Below the pieces are notes generated by a model that saw only the letters and a program-made list of their open reading frames with translations, was not told the DNA's origin and made no database searches. A DNA stretch of 64,000 bases from HGM04593 sp045661205 (GTDB lineage Bacteria; Bacteroidota; Bacteroidia; Bacteroidales; Bacteroidaceae): NCBI GenBank assembly GCA_045661205.1, contig JAZRFE010000025.1, positions 30,222 to 94,221 on the forward strand. Direction: 5' to 3'. Made by a program: the position numbers and the translations under genes. Below are positions 35,341-43,385 of the stretch, in pieces (the first letter of the stretch is position 1; each line of letters begins with the position of its first letter).

Positions 35341-36705
35341 TTATCCGAAAATATATCTGAATGCCTCCTCGACCTTGCTCACAGCCTTAATCTCGATGGA
35401 GTATTTCGACAGGTCGAGTCGTTTGGTATTTGTTCGGGGAATTATTATCTGCTTGAAGCCCAGTTTCTCGGCCTCGGAGATGCGCTGCTCTATGCGGTTT
35501 ATGGGGCGTATCTCACCCGAAAGTCCCACCTCGCCTGCCATGCAGACGGTAGCGTCAATCTCTACATCCATATTGCTCGAAAGTATTGCACTGATGACAG
35601 AGAGGTCGATTGCCGGATCGTTCACGCGAAGGCCGCCGGCAATGTTCAGAAAGACATCTTTTTGAGCGAGCTTGAAGCCCACGCGTTTTTCGAGCACAGC
35701 AAGCAACATGTTCATGCGACGAGTGTCGAAACCCGTAGCCGAGCGTTGCGGAGTGCCGTAGGCGGCAGTACTCACAAGAGCCTGCACCTCTATAAGGAAG
35801 GGGCTTACACCCTCGATGGCCGCTGCAATGGCAATGCCGCTCATGCCCTGATGACGGTCGCTGAGCAACAGTTCCGAAGGGTTCTCTACCTGACGCAACC
35901 CCTCGCGGCGCATCTCGTAGATACCCATCTCTGCCGTGCTGCCGAATCTGTTCTTTATAGAGCGCAACACACGATAGATATAATGCTGGTCGCCCTCGAA
36001 CTGCAACACAACATCGACAATATGTTCAAGGATTTTGGGGCCGGCAATGGCACCCTCTTTTGTTATGTGACCGATGAGCACGATGGGAGTATTGCTCTCT
36101 TTGGCATATTTGAGCAACATTGTGGTACACTCGCGTATTTGAGCCACACTGCCGGGCGATGAATCTACCGCCTCGCTGCTCATCGTCTGTATGGAGTCAA
36201 TGATTACAAGTTGGGGAGAGCACTCTTTAATATGGCCAAGAATTGTTTCGAGAGATGTCTCGCACACAATCATGCAGTCAGACTTTTCATATTCTATGCG
36301 TTCGGCACGCAGTTTTATCTGCTGCACGCTCTCCTCGCCCGAGACGTAAAGAACTCTTTTCCCTGCCAGACGCAACACTGTCTGCAAGACAAGGGTGGAC
36401 TTGCCAATGCCGGGCTCGCCACCAAGCAGCACCAATGAGCCGGGAACAAGGCCACCGCCCAACACACGGTTAAGTTCTCTGTCGCGAGTATCTATGCGGG
36501 GAAGTTCGTCGGTGGAGACCTCGTCGATGAGTACCGGGCGTGCCGACACCCTCTCATCAGAGAGAGCTACGCGCACAGCACTATCTTTGCGTATGCTCTT
36601 TTCTACAAAACTGTTCCACGCACCACATGCCGGACACTTACCCGACCACTTTGGGGAATCGTATCCGCATTCGTTGCAGAGAAAGACTTTCTTATCCTTT
36701 GCCAT
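35341..36705 (-). CDS. radA: DNA repair protein RadA
   Basis: RecA-like ATPase that acts as a helicase at D-loops in recombination. The 454-residue protein starts with a four-Cys zinc finger (C10, C13, C24, C27). Walker A GGEPGIGKST lies near residue 95, the RadA-specific KNRFGST motif near 253 and the C-terminal Lon-protease-like domain with SGEIRPINRIEQRISEAEKLGF. Length and order are normal. It heads a minus-strand unit with the FAD dehydrogenase and hpt; the sequence CGAAGATA just upstream resembles, but does not match, a reversed -7 box. Confidence 0.95.
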   Translation of the reverse strand: MAKDKKVFLCNECGYDSPKWSGKCPACGAWNSFVEKSIRKDSAVRVALSDERVSARPVLIDEVSTDELPRIDTRDRELNRVLGGGLVPGSLVLLGGEPGIGKSTLVLQTVLRLAGKRVLYVSGEESVQQIKLRAERIEYEKSDCMIVCETSLETILGHIKECSPQLVIIDSIQTMSSEAVDSSPGSVAQIRECTTMLLKYAKESNTPIVLIGHITKEGAIAGPKILEHIVDVVLQFEGDQHYIYRVLRSIKNRFGSTAEMGIYEMRREGLRQVENPSELLLSDRHQGMSGIAIAAAIEGVSPFLIEVQALVSTAAYGTPQRSATGFDTRRMNMLLAVLEKRVGFKLAQKDVFLNIAGGLRVNDPAIDLSVISAILSSNMDVEIDATVCMAGEVGLSGEIRPINRIEQRISEAEKLGFKQIIIPRTNTKRLDLSKYSIEIKAVSKVEEAFRYIFG

Positions 36706-36798
36706 CTACTATCTTATATTCGGTAACCGTTTGCGAAGATAGTGCAATATGGTTAAAATTGCAATAAATTATGCAAAGGAGTTTAATTGGCGTTTGTT

Positions 36799-37494
36799 TT
36801 ATATATATTGACTGATTTCGGACAAAGAAGTGACCTCGAATGTAGGGCTGAAAGCATGCTTCTTTTCGCCCTTTATATTCAAGAACATCTGGTCCATCCC
36901 CACACCTGCTGCGCCGAGAATATCGGTCTCGTAAGCATCGCCTATCATCAGCGATTGCTCTTTGCTCGCACCCGATACCTCTATTGCATATTCAAACAGC
37001 GCGGGGTCGGGCTTGTTGCGACCTATCTCCTCGGAGAGTATCAGCCGTTTGAAATATTTTGTCAGCCCTGTGGTTGCCATCTTTTGAGCCTGCAACTCCT
37101 TGAAGCCGTTCGACAGGATGAAAAGGTCATATTTGCGCGAAAGATAATCGAGCAACTCCAATGCACCGGGCAGAAGCATATTCTTGTGGGGTATGCGACC
37201 GAGAGCCTCGATGCAGAAACGTGCAGCAAGCTCTTCGTCGGGATGCCCCACCACTTCGAGCGGATAGCTGTAACGCAACCTATTGAGCTCGCTCTTGCTT
37301 ATTCTGCCCGCATTGTACTCTTGCCACAGCTCTTTGTTACGAGGCTCGTATATATGCAGAAATTGGTCGAACGACTCGAAAAAACGCTCATACCCCAGCA
37401 ATGCGTATGTTTCGCGAAAGGCCTCGCGCGATGCGCCCTTGAAGTCGAAGAGCGTATCGTCGAGGTCTATAAAGAGGGTACTGTATTTTTTCAT
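36799..37494 (-). CDS. HAD-family hydrolase, YjjG-like
   Basis: A 231-residue phosphatase of the haloacid dehalogenase superfamily. Motif I is FIDLDDTLFDF near the N-terminus with the nucleophile Asp in DLDDT, motif II ILSNGF near residue 125, motif III the Lys in NKPDPALF near 155, and motif IV IGDAYETDILGA near 178. The helical cap domain lies between motifs I and II. The overall pattern is that of YjjG-type nucleotidases, which dephosphorylate (often non-canonical) nucleoside monophosphates; substrate assignment is inference. It is the last gene of rsmI-lipoprotein-HAD, 6 bp from the lipoprotein. Confidence 0.85.
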   Translation of the reverse strand: MKKYSTLFIDLDDTLFDFKGASREAFRETYALLGYERFFESFDQFLHIYEPRNKELWQEYNAGRISKSELNRLRYSYPLEVVGHPDEELAARFCIEALGRIPHKNMLLPGALELLDYLSRKYDLFILSNGFKELQAQKMATTGLTKYFKRLILSEEIGRNKPDPALFEYAIEVSGASKEQSLMIGDAYETDILGAAGVGMDQMFLNIKGEKKHAFSPTFEVTSLSEISQYI

Positions 37495-37500
37495 ATATAA

Positions 37501-38349
37501 CTATCTCACCTGTATCACAAGATACTTAGAAACGCTCCAGAATGTGTCGGCATTTGTAATTTTGAGCACATACTGCTTTTTGTCGTTACGTTCGAGCTTG
37601 TAGCTGCCCTCGGGGTGAGTAGTCAGCAGTTTGGCACTTTTCGAGTGTGTCTCGATGGTTGCAAGCTGACGACGGTCAGCCTTTGTAAAATAAGACATAT
37701 TGGCACCCGCCTCGCGCAACACCTTCTTGCCATCGAGAATTTTCTGCTCTTTAAGCTCGCTTTTTGTACCTATCGCATACCAAACAGCGTTGAGAGCACC
37801 ATCCTGAGCACTTATAGTCTTTTCGTTAGCCTCTTTTGTAGCACTAAGTTCGCTGACACTGCCACTGAGCTGCTGCACATTCTTGTCAAGCTCTTCGATA
37901 TGAAGATTTTTCTGCGAGAGCTCCTGCTGCAAAGCAAGAATCTGCTTGTTCTTCTCGGTGAGCTCTTTTTTCAGTTTTTCCACCATCGCTTTTAGCTGTG
38001 TAGAGTAGGACTGACTGCTCGAAAGTTTCTCTTCGAGCTCGGCAATGCGCTCTTTGTTCTTTTGCAATGTCTCTTTGATGAAGTTCATATCACGCTGCAA
38101 AGAGGCAGCACCATTATGGTCGGAACCTATCGCATCGAGATTTATGCGGCCTTGAGCCTCGTTAATCTCCTTAAAACCCTCTTCCACAACATTTATTGTG
38201 GATATCATTTCGTCCAACGCCGCATCGCGCGAAGCAATCACACTTCTCAAAGAATCGTTCTCGGCCACAAGCTGGGTTTTCTGAGGTCCCTCCATACAGC
38301 TTACAAAAAAAGCTGATATTGCTACAAGTAAAAAAATCGTCTTTTTCAT
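37501..38349 (-). CDS. Coiled-coil lipoprotein of unknown function
   Basis: A 282-residue predicted lipoprotein: signal peptide ending in the lipobox FVSC with the acylated Cys at residue 18. Residues about 25-170 are a long heptad-rich coiled coil (for example ELEEKLSSSQSYSTQLKAMV and the following EKNKQILALQQEL). The C-terminal 100 residues form a compact beta-rich domain with WYAIGTKSELKEQKIL and ending ADTFWSVSKYLVIQVR. There is no recognised enzymatic motif. No acidic export signal follows the Cys, so it is probably periplasm-facing rather than surface-exposed. It lies 11 bp downstream of rsmI. Confidence 0.75.
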   Translation of the reverse strand: MKKTIFLLVAISAFFVSCMEGPQKTQLVAENDSLRSVIASRDAALDEMISTINVVEEGFKEINEAQGRINLDAIGSDHNGAASLQRDMNFIKETLQKNKERIAELEEKLSSSQSYSTQLKAMVEKLKKELTEKNKQILALQQELSQKNLHIEELDKNVQQLSGSVSELSATKEANEKTISAQDGALNAVWYAIGTKSELKEQKILDGKKVLREAGANMSYFTKADRRQLATIETHSKSAKLLTTHPEGSYKLERNDKKQYVLKITNADTFWSVSKYLVIQVR

Positions 38350-38360
38350 ATTTTCTCTTT

Positions 38361-39062
38361 TTAGTCGTTATTATCAATGAATGGTCGGCAATCGGTACCA
38401 CCAACCAAAAGCACAAACTCTCCACGTGGCTCGGTCTTGGTAAAATGGGCTATAAGCTCTTCGAGTGTACCACGCACACACTCCTCGTGCAGTTTGGATA
38501 TTTCGCGAACCGCTGCCGCAGGGCGTTCCTTGCCGAAAGCCTCGGCAAACTGCGTAAGTGTCTTTACCACACGATAGGGCGACTCGTAGAATATCATCGT
38601 GCGAGGCTCTTCGCTAAGCTGTGTCAGCCTTGTCTGGCGACCCTTTTTCTGTGGCAGGAAGCCCTCGAACACAAAGCGTTCCGAAGGCAGCGAAGAGCTA
38701 ACCAATGCCGGTACAAAAGCAGTTGCCCCGGGGAGGCACACCACCTGAAGACCTGCACGCACCGCCTCGCGCACCAGCAGGAATCCCGGGTCGGAGATTG
38801 ACGGGGTGCCCGCATCGGAGATAAGAGCCACATGCGAGCCACTGGCAGCAATACGCTCTACCGTATGACCAAGTGTCTGGTGCTCGTTGAACTTGTGGTG
38901 CGAGAACATGGGCACATGAATATCAAAATGTTTCAACAGATTGCCGCTGGTGCGAGTATCTTCGGCCAAAATAAAATCGGCCTCACGCAATATGCGCAGA
39001 GCACGCATTGTTATATCCTCAAGGTTTCCGACGGGAGTCGGCACAACATATAAAACACCCAT
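38361..39062 (-). CDS. rsmI: 16S rRNA (cytidine-1402-2'-O)-methyltransferase
   Basis: SAM-dependent 2'-O-methyltransferase acting on C1402 of 16S rRNA. From the ATG at 39062 it has 233 residues. The N-terminus LYVVPTPVGNLEDIT is diagnostic; AEDTRTSGNLL, LISDAGTPSISDPG and VCLPGATAFVPALVSSSLP follow in order. A longer frame to 39122 exists but adds a basic stretch that homologues lack. First gene of a unit with the coiled-coil lipoprotein and HAD phosphatase. Confidence 0.95.
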   Translation of the reverse strand: MGVLYVVPTPVGNLEDITMRALRILREADFILAEDTRTSGNLLKHFDIHVPMFSHHKFNEHQTLGHTVERIAASGSHVALISDAGTPSISDPGFLLVREAVRAGLQVVCLPGATAFVPALVSSSLPSERFVFEGFLPQKKGRQTRLTQLSEEPRTMIFYESPYRVVKTLTQFAEAFGKERPAAAVREISKLHEECVRGTLEELIAHFTKTEPRGEFVLLVGGTDCRPFIDNND

Positions 39063-39124
39063 ATTTACTTTTCCTTTTTTATTCTTTATTAACCGCCCGA
39101 AAGCTAGTCTTTGCAAATTCACCT

Positions 39125-39132
39125 CAAAAATA
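39125..39132 (-). promoter_or_regulatory. -7 box for the rsmI unit
   Basis: The minus strand reads TATTTTTG, 62 bp before the rsmI start codon. No clear -33 partner. Confidence 0.4.
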
Positions 39133-39208
39133 GTAATAAATACGCTATTTCAGCCACTATAACTGTAAAATTTAACATAAAGTTAACTTTATACATTGAT
39201 ACTATAAT

Positions 39209-39216
39209 TACATTTG
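39209..39216 (+). promoter_or_regulatory. -7 box for the AI-2E permease gene
   Basis: TACATTTG followed by C matches the consensus, 30 bp before the ATG at 39247. Confidence 0.55.
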
Positions 39217-39246
39217 CAACATGATGCAAAATTTAATATTTATATC

Positions 39247-40356
39247 ATGAGAGAAATAAGCACTGGACGTTTTTTATACATTATGCTGCTATTGATAACT
39301 ATCGGCATATCTTATGTGGTACTGAGAAGCCTGAGCGAGGTATTGCTTCCCTTCTTTGTTGCGTGGTTGCTGGCCTATCTTTTATACCCGATAGTAAAAT
39401 TCTTCCAATATAAGCTGAAGTTCAAATACCGTTTGCCATCGATAATAACAGTGCTGTTACTGCTATCGGTGGTAATATTCGGAATATTCATGTTGGTGGT
39501 ACCATCGTTCATAAGCGAGATGTCGCAACTGAAGAGCGTCGTCACCGACTTTATATTCAACGGAGTGAAAAACCCCACTATACCCGCATTCATCAGCGAC
39601 TACATACGCGAGTATGCGAGCGAACACGACATTATAAACATACTGCAACATTCGGGCGTGCAAGACGTGGCAAAATCACTTGTGGAAAAGACATGGATGT
39701 TTGCAATGGGAACAATAAACGTGGTGATACAGATATTTGCATCGTGCATCACGCTGATGTACCTGTTCTTCATACTGCTCGACTACGAACGTCTCGCCGA
39801 CGAGTGGCAAACACTCATTCCTATCAGGTGGCGCAAAAGAGTAAACGACCTGATGCACGACCTCACCGAAGGCATGAACCAATATTTCCGCGGCCAGGCC
39901 TTGATAGCATTGTGCGTGGGAACACTCTTCTCGATAGGCTTTCTGATTATAGACTTTCCCATAGCCATAGGCTTCGGACTCTTTATAGGCGTGCTGAACC
40001 TTGTACCCTATCTGCAACTTGTATCGTTGCTGCCCATGACACTTCTGGCACTTATAAAGGCCGCAAACACCGGCGACAACTTTTGGGTAATACTTATATC
40101 GGCATTGGCCGTTACCATGATTATTCAGGCCATACAGGATTTTATTCTCGTGCCTCAAATTATGGGTAAACGCATGAAGCTGCACCCTGCGGTAATTTTG
40201 CTCTCACTTGCCATTTGGGGAAAATTGTTGGGAATAATAGGTATGATTGTTGCCCTGCCGCTAACCACGCTCATTCTGGGCTACATAAAGCAGCATCACG
40301 CGCGAAGTTTGATACTAAATAAGAGGAAATGTCGCGAAAATGGGGTGAATAATTAA
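39247..40356 (+). CDS. AI-2E family permease
   Basis: A 369-residue inner-membrane protein of the AI-2E/PerM-like family with about eight hydrophobic helices: a pair near the N-terminus, a soluble region (about 90-145) and a C-terminal helix bundle containing IGFGLFIGVLNLVPYL and the DFILVPQIMGKRMKLHPAVILLS segment typical of the family. Members transport autoinducer-2 in some species or act as Na+/H+ antiporters; I cannot tell which applies. It starts at the ATG at 39247 and is divergent from rsmI. Confidence 0.85.
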   Translation: MREISTGRFLYIMLLLITIGISYVVLRSLSEVLLPFFVAWLLAYLLYPIVKFFQYKLKFKYRLPSIITVLLLLSVVIFGIFMLVVPSFISEMSQLKSVVTDFIFNGVKNPTIPAFISDYIREYASEHDIINILQHSGVQDVAKSLVEKTWMFAMGTINVVIQIFASCITLMYLFFILLDYERLADEWQTLIPIRWRKRVNDLMHDLTEGMNQYFRGQALIALCVGTLFSIGFLIIDFPIAIGFGLFIGVLNLVPYLQLVSLLPMTLLALIKAANTGDNFWVILISALAVTMIIQAIQDFILVPQIMGKRMKLHPAVILLSLAIWGKLLGIIGMIVALPLTTLILGYIKQHHARSLILNKRKCRENGVNN

Positions 40357-40393
40357 AAAAATGGCATTTTTGCTAAAAAAAAATCGAAAAATG

Positions 40394-40424
40394 TTTGCAG
40401 TTTCAAAAAATACCCCTACCTTTG
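40394..40424 (+). promoter_or_regulatory. tRNA-Lys promoter
   Basis: TTTG at 40394-40397 and TACCTTTG at 40417-40424 stand 19 bp apart, a textbook Bacteroides promoter, with the tRNA beginning 24 bp after the -7 box. Confidence 0.75.
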
Positions 40425-40448
40425 CACTCGCTAAACGGCACGAAGGTT

Positions 40449-40521
40449 GATTCGCTAGCTCAGCAGGTAGAGCACATCCCTTTTAAGGATGGGGTCCTGG
40501 GTTCGAGCCCCAGGCGAATCA
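40449..40521 (+). tRNA. tRNA-Lys (anticodon TTT)
   Basis: A complete cloverleaf of 73 nt: acceptor GATTCGC with GCGAATC, D arm GCTC/GAGC, anticodon stem CATCC/GGATG with loop CTTTTAA giving TTT, T arm CTGGG/CCCAG with loop TTCGAGC, and discriminator A. CCA is not encoded. Its own promoter and terminator flank it. Confidence 0.96.
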
Positions 40522-40523
40522 CT

Positions 40524-40561
40524 AGCAAGAAGGAGGTTAATTAACCTCCTTCTTGCTTTTT
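40524..40561 (+). terminator. Terminator of tRNA-Lys
   Basis: A perfect 34-bp palindrome made of AGCAAGAAGGAGGTTAA (40524-40540) and its complement (40541-40557), followed by T4-5. It begins 2 bp after the tRNA. Confidence 0.9.
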
Positions 40562-40627
40562 ATGCCCCGTTGAAAATTCATTACTCAACTTTTTATTCTT
40601 TCGCGCCTCTATTTGAGAAAGTTATTG

Positions 40628-40635
40628 TACCTTTG
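40628..40635 (+). promoter_or_regulatory. -7 box for the SulP gene
   Basis: TACCTTTG followed by C is an exact consensus, 51 bp before the ATG. A TTTG at 40612-40615 is only 12 bp upstream. Confidence 0.6.
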
Positions 40636-40686
40636 CACCCGTTTTCAGAAAAACTGAGAGACAGACACAAGAAAAACACGAAGAAA

Positions 40687-42396
40687 ATGAAAGCAAGTAA
40701 ACTTATCGACTTCAGTCCTAAGATTTTTTCCACACTTAAAAATTACTCCCGCGAAAAGTTGAGTGCCGACATCATGGCAGGCATCATCGTGGGTATTGTA
40801 GCTATTCCTTTGGCGATAGCATTCGGTATCGCCAGTGGCGTAGGCCCCACAGAGGGTTTGGTTACAGCCATCATCGCCGGATTGATTATCTCCATCTTCG
40901 GAGGTTCCAAAGTGCAGATTGGCGGCCCCACAGGAGCATTCATCGTCATCATCTACGGTGTGATACAGCAGTACGGCCTCGGCGGTCTTACCATTGCCAC
41001 CATCATGGCAGGCATCATCCTGGTGCTGATGGGTATTTTCCGTTTGGGTAGCGTCATCAAGTTCATGCCCTACCCCATCATCGTGGGATTTACAGGCGGT
41101 ATCGCCATCACTATTTTCTCTACTCAGATGAACGACCTGCTGGGATTGGGCATAAAGAGCGTACCTGCAAACTTTATAGATAAATGGATATGCTATGCGA
41201 ACAACATCGGCAACATCGACTGGTGGAGCGCAGCTATGGGTATTGCGAGCATCGCTGTGATTGCATTGACCCCTAAAATTTCCAAGAAGTTTCCTGGCTC
41301 GTTGCTGGCTATCATCGTAATGACAGTTCTCACATGGTTCTTAAAGGAATACGCAGATGTAACATCAATAAAGACCATCGGTGACCTCTACGAGCTTCCT
41401 TCGGGATTGCCCGCTTTCCGTTTGCCTGCACTCGAGGGCGACATGAGCCTCTTTGCAACAATACAGAACCTTGCTCCCGTAGCATTCACCATAGCAATGT
41501 TGGGCGCGATAGAGTCGCTGTTGTCGGCAATGGTGGCTGACGGTATCATCGGCGACAAGCACAACTCGAACACCGAGCTTATAGGTCAAGGTATTGCCAA
41601 CATGGTGGTTCCCTTCTTCGGAGGTATTCCTGCAACAGGAGCCATAGCACGTACAATGGCGAACATCAACAACGGCGGAAAGACCCCCATAGCCGGTGTT
41701 ATACACACATTGGTACTGCTGCTCGTATTGCTGTTCCTGGGTGGCATCGTAGGCCGCATTCCCATGCCCTGTCTCGCAGGTGTATTGGTGATGGTATCAT
41801 ACAACATGAGCGGCTGGAGAACCATTGCTTCTATGTGTAAAAAATCGGTAGCCGGAGTAACAGTGCTTTTCGTGACACTGCTGCTTACAGTATTCTTCGA
41901 CTTGACACTTGCCATCGAGGTTGGATTGATTCTCGCTATCGTAGTATTCATGAAGCGTATGATGGAAAGCACAAGTATTTCTGTGATAAGAGACGAAATG
42001 GAGGTGCACCACGATGGCGAAAAGGGCGAAGAGTGCCTCACCATCCCCAAAGGCGTAGAGGTGTACGAGATTGAAGGCCCCTTCTTCTTTGGCATCGCCA
42101 ATAAGTTCGACGAGCTGACACGTATGACTCCGCCCGTACCCATCCGCATTTTGAGAATGCGCAAGGTGACATTCATCGACTCCACAGCATTGCACAACCT
42201 TGAAATCTTCGTACAGTCGTCGCTTGCCGAGGGTCGCGTGGTGATTCTCTCGGGTGTTCACAGCAATGTAGACCGAGTGCTCACTAAAGCCGGCGTCAAG
42301 AAGATGGTGGGCGAGGAGAATGTATGCTCTAACATACACGAAGCATTGGCACGAGCCACAAAGGTTGCCAAGAGCATGGACATCCCCCAGGAGTAA
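40687..42396 (+). CDS. SulP-family inorganic anion transporter
   Basis: A 569-residue membrane protein of the SLC26/SulP family (sulfate, bicarbonate or related anions). The N-terminal part has about 10-14 hydrophobic segments with the family motif region IVAIPLAIAFGIASGVGPTEG, then KVQIGGPTGAF. The cytoplasmic C-terminal STAS domain (about 465-560) contains EIEGPFFFGIANKFDEL and the IDSTALHNLE loop. The ATG at 40687 is preferred; the frame stays open upstream through the tRNA. The ion is unknown. A second transporter gene follows 23 bp later. Confidence 0.9.
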   Translation: MKASKLIDFSPKIFSTLKNYSREKLSADIMAGIIVGIVAIPLAIAFGIASGVGPTEGLVTAIIAGLIISIFGGSKVQIGGPTGAFIVIIYGVIQQYGLGGLTIATIMAGIILVLMGIFRLGSVIKFMPYPIIVGFTGGIAITIFSTQMNDLLGLGIKSVPANFIDKWICYANNIGNIDWWSAAMGIASIAVIALTPKISKKFPGSLLAIIVMTVLTWFLKEYADVTSIKTIGDLYELPSGLPAFRLPALEGDMSLFATIQNLAPVAFTIAMLGAIESLLSAMVADGIIGDKHNSNTELIGQGIANMVVPFFGGIPATGAIARTMANINNGGKTPIAGVIHTLVLLLVLLFLGGIVGRIPMPCLAGVLVMVSYNMSGWRTIASMCKKSVAGVTVLFVTLLLTVFFDLTLAIEVGLILAIVVFMKRMMESTSISVIRDEMEVHHDGEKGEECLTIPKGVEVYEIEGPFFFGIANKFDELTRMTPPVPIRILRMRKVTFIDSTALHNLEIFVQSSLAEGRVVILSGVHSNVDRVLTKAGVKKMVGEENVCSNIHEALARATKVAKSMDIPQE

Positions 42397-42419
42397 TAGT
42401 ATAAATAATATATAGCTAT

Positions 42420-43313
42420 ATGAAAAAGGTTGTTGCAAATAGCGGAAGTAATTTCCTCGCATACGCGACAGCCTTTTTTGTTGTCGCCATTTGGGGTACG
42501 ACATTCGTGCAGACCAAAGTGCTAATAAATGCGGGACTAAACCCCGAGGAGATATTTTTGTACCGCTTCGTGCTTAGCTACCTGCTTATTATCCCCTTTG
42601 CCGGAAAGAAGCTGTTCCTCGATAATTGGCGCGATGAAGTGGTGGCACTGCTGTTGGGTGTGACAGGAGGTTCGCTCTATTTTGTAACCGAAAACACAGC
42701 ACTTATATATGGCTACTGCTCTAACGTGTCGCTGCTTGTGTGCACCACTCCGCTCATCACCGCCTTTGTGATGGGAGCGTTGGACCCCAAAGAAAAAATG
42801 AAGAAGAACGCGCTCTTAGGATCATTCATTGCATTTGCAGGCATGGCATTAGTCATCTTCAACGGCAACTTCATTTTGAAGCTGTCGCCGCTTGCCGACG
42901 CACTCGCCTTTGCCGCATGTCTATGCTGGACAGCCTATTCGGTGCTGATGAAATACATACAGCCACGATACGGCACCATGCTCATAATGCGCAAGGTGTT
43001 CGGCTATGGAATCATCACCATTATACCGTTTTTCATTAACAATCCGCCTCAAATAGAGCTGGTTATAGAAGGCGGTGCCGTAGTGTGGGCAAACATTCTT
43101 ACACTCGGTTTCGTGGCATCGATGCTCTGCTTCACACTGTGGAACTTGGTGCTTGCACGCTTGGGAACTGTGAGAGCAACGAATTTCATATATCTGAACC
43201 CCGTAATCACCATAATAACATCGTGGATAGTGCTCGACGAAAAAATCACATGGATGGCTATACTTGGAACTATATTGGTGTTGGTGGGCATGCACCGAAT
43301 GGAGCAGAAATAA
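42420..43313 (+). CDS. EamA/DMT-family transporter (second copy)
   Basis: A 297-residue ten-helix permease with two EamA repeats. The first begins FFVVAIWGTTFVQTKVL, the second DALAFAACLCWTAYSVLMKY, and the C-terminus has the RATNFIYLNPVITIITSWIVL helix typical of RhaT/EamA exporters. It is clearly different from the EamA gene at 10018. The substrate is unknown. A bidirectional hairpin at 43323-43374 separates it from the converging thrA. Confidence 0.85.
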   Translation: MKKVVANSGSNFLAYATAFFVVAIWGTTFVQTKVLINAGLNPEEIFLYRFVLSYLLIIPFAGKKLFLDNWRDEVVALLLGVTGGSLYFVTENTALIYGYCSNVSLLVCTTPLITAFVMGALDPKEKMKKNALLGSFIAFAGMALVIFNGNFILKLSPLADALAFAACLCWTAYSVLMKYIQPRYGTMLIMRKVFGYGIITIIPFFINNPPQIELVIEGGAVVWANILTLGFVASMLCFTLWNLVLARLGTVRATNFIYLNPVITIITSWIVLDEKITWMAILGTILVLVGMHRMEQK

Positions 43314-43322
43314 CTACTACAC

Positions 43323-43374
43323 AGATAAAAATTATGGGCTGCAAATAAATATTTGCAGCCCATAATTTTTATCT
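43323..43374 (+). terminator. Bidirectional terminator between the EamA gene and thrA
   Basis: Two perfectly complementary 24-base arms (43323-43346 and 43351-43374) around the loop AAAT. A GC-rich core (ATGGGCTGCA) is flanked by A and T runs, so it can stop transcription from both sides. Confidence 0.92.
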
Positions 43375-43385
43375 ATGCTATTTTA

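Noticed and set aside
40530..40536. AAGGAGG as a ribosome binding site
   Set aside because: It is one arm of the tRNA-Lys terminator palindrome and is about 150 bp from the next start codon.
40489..40686. N-terminal extension of the SulP protein into the tRNA-Lys region
   Set aside because: The extension reads through the tRNA and its terminator; the promoter at 40628 and the ATG at 40687 define the gene.
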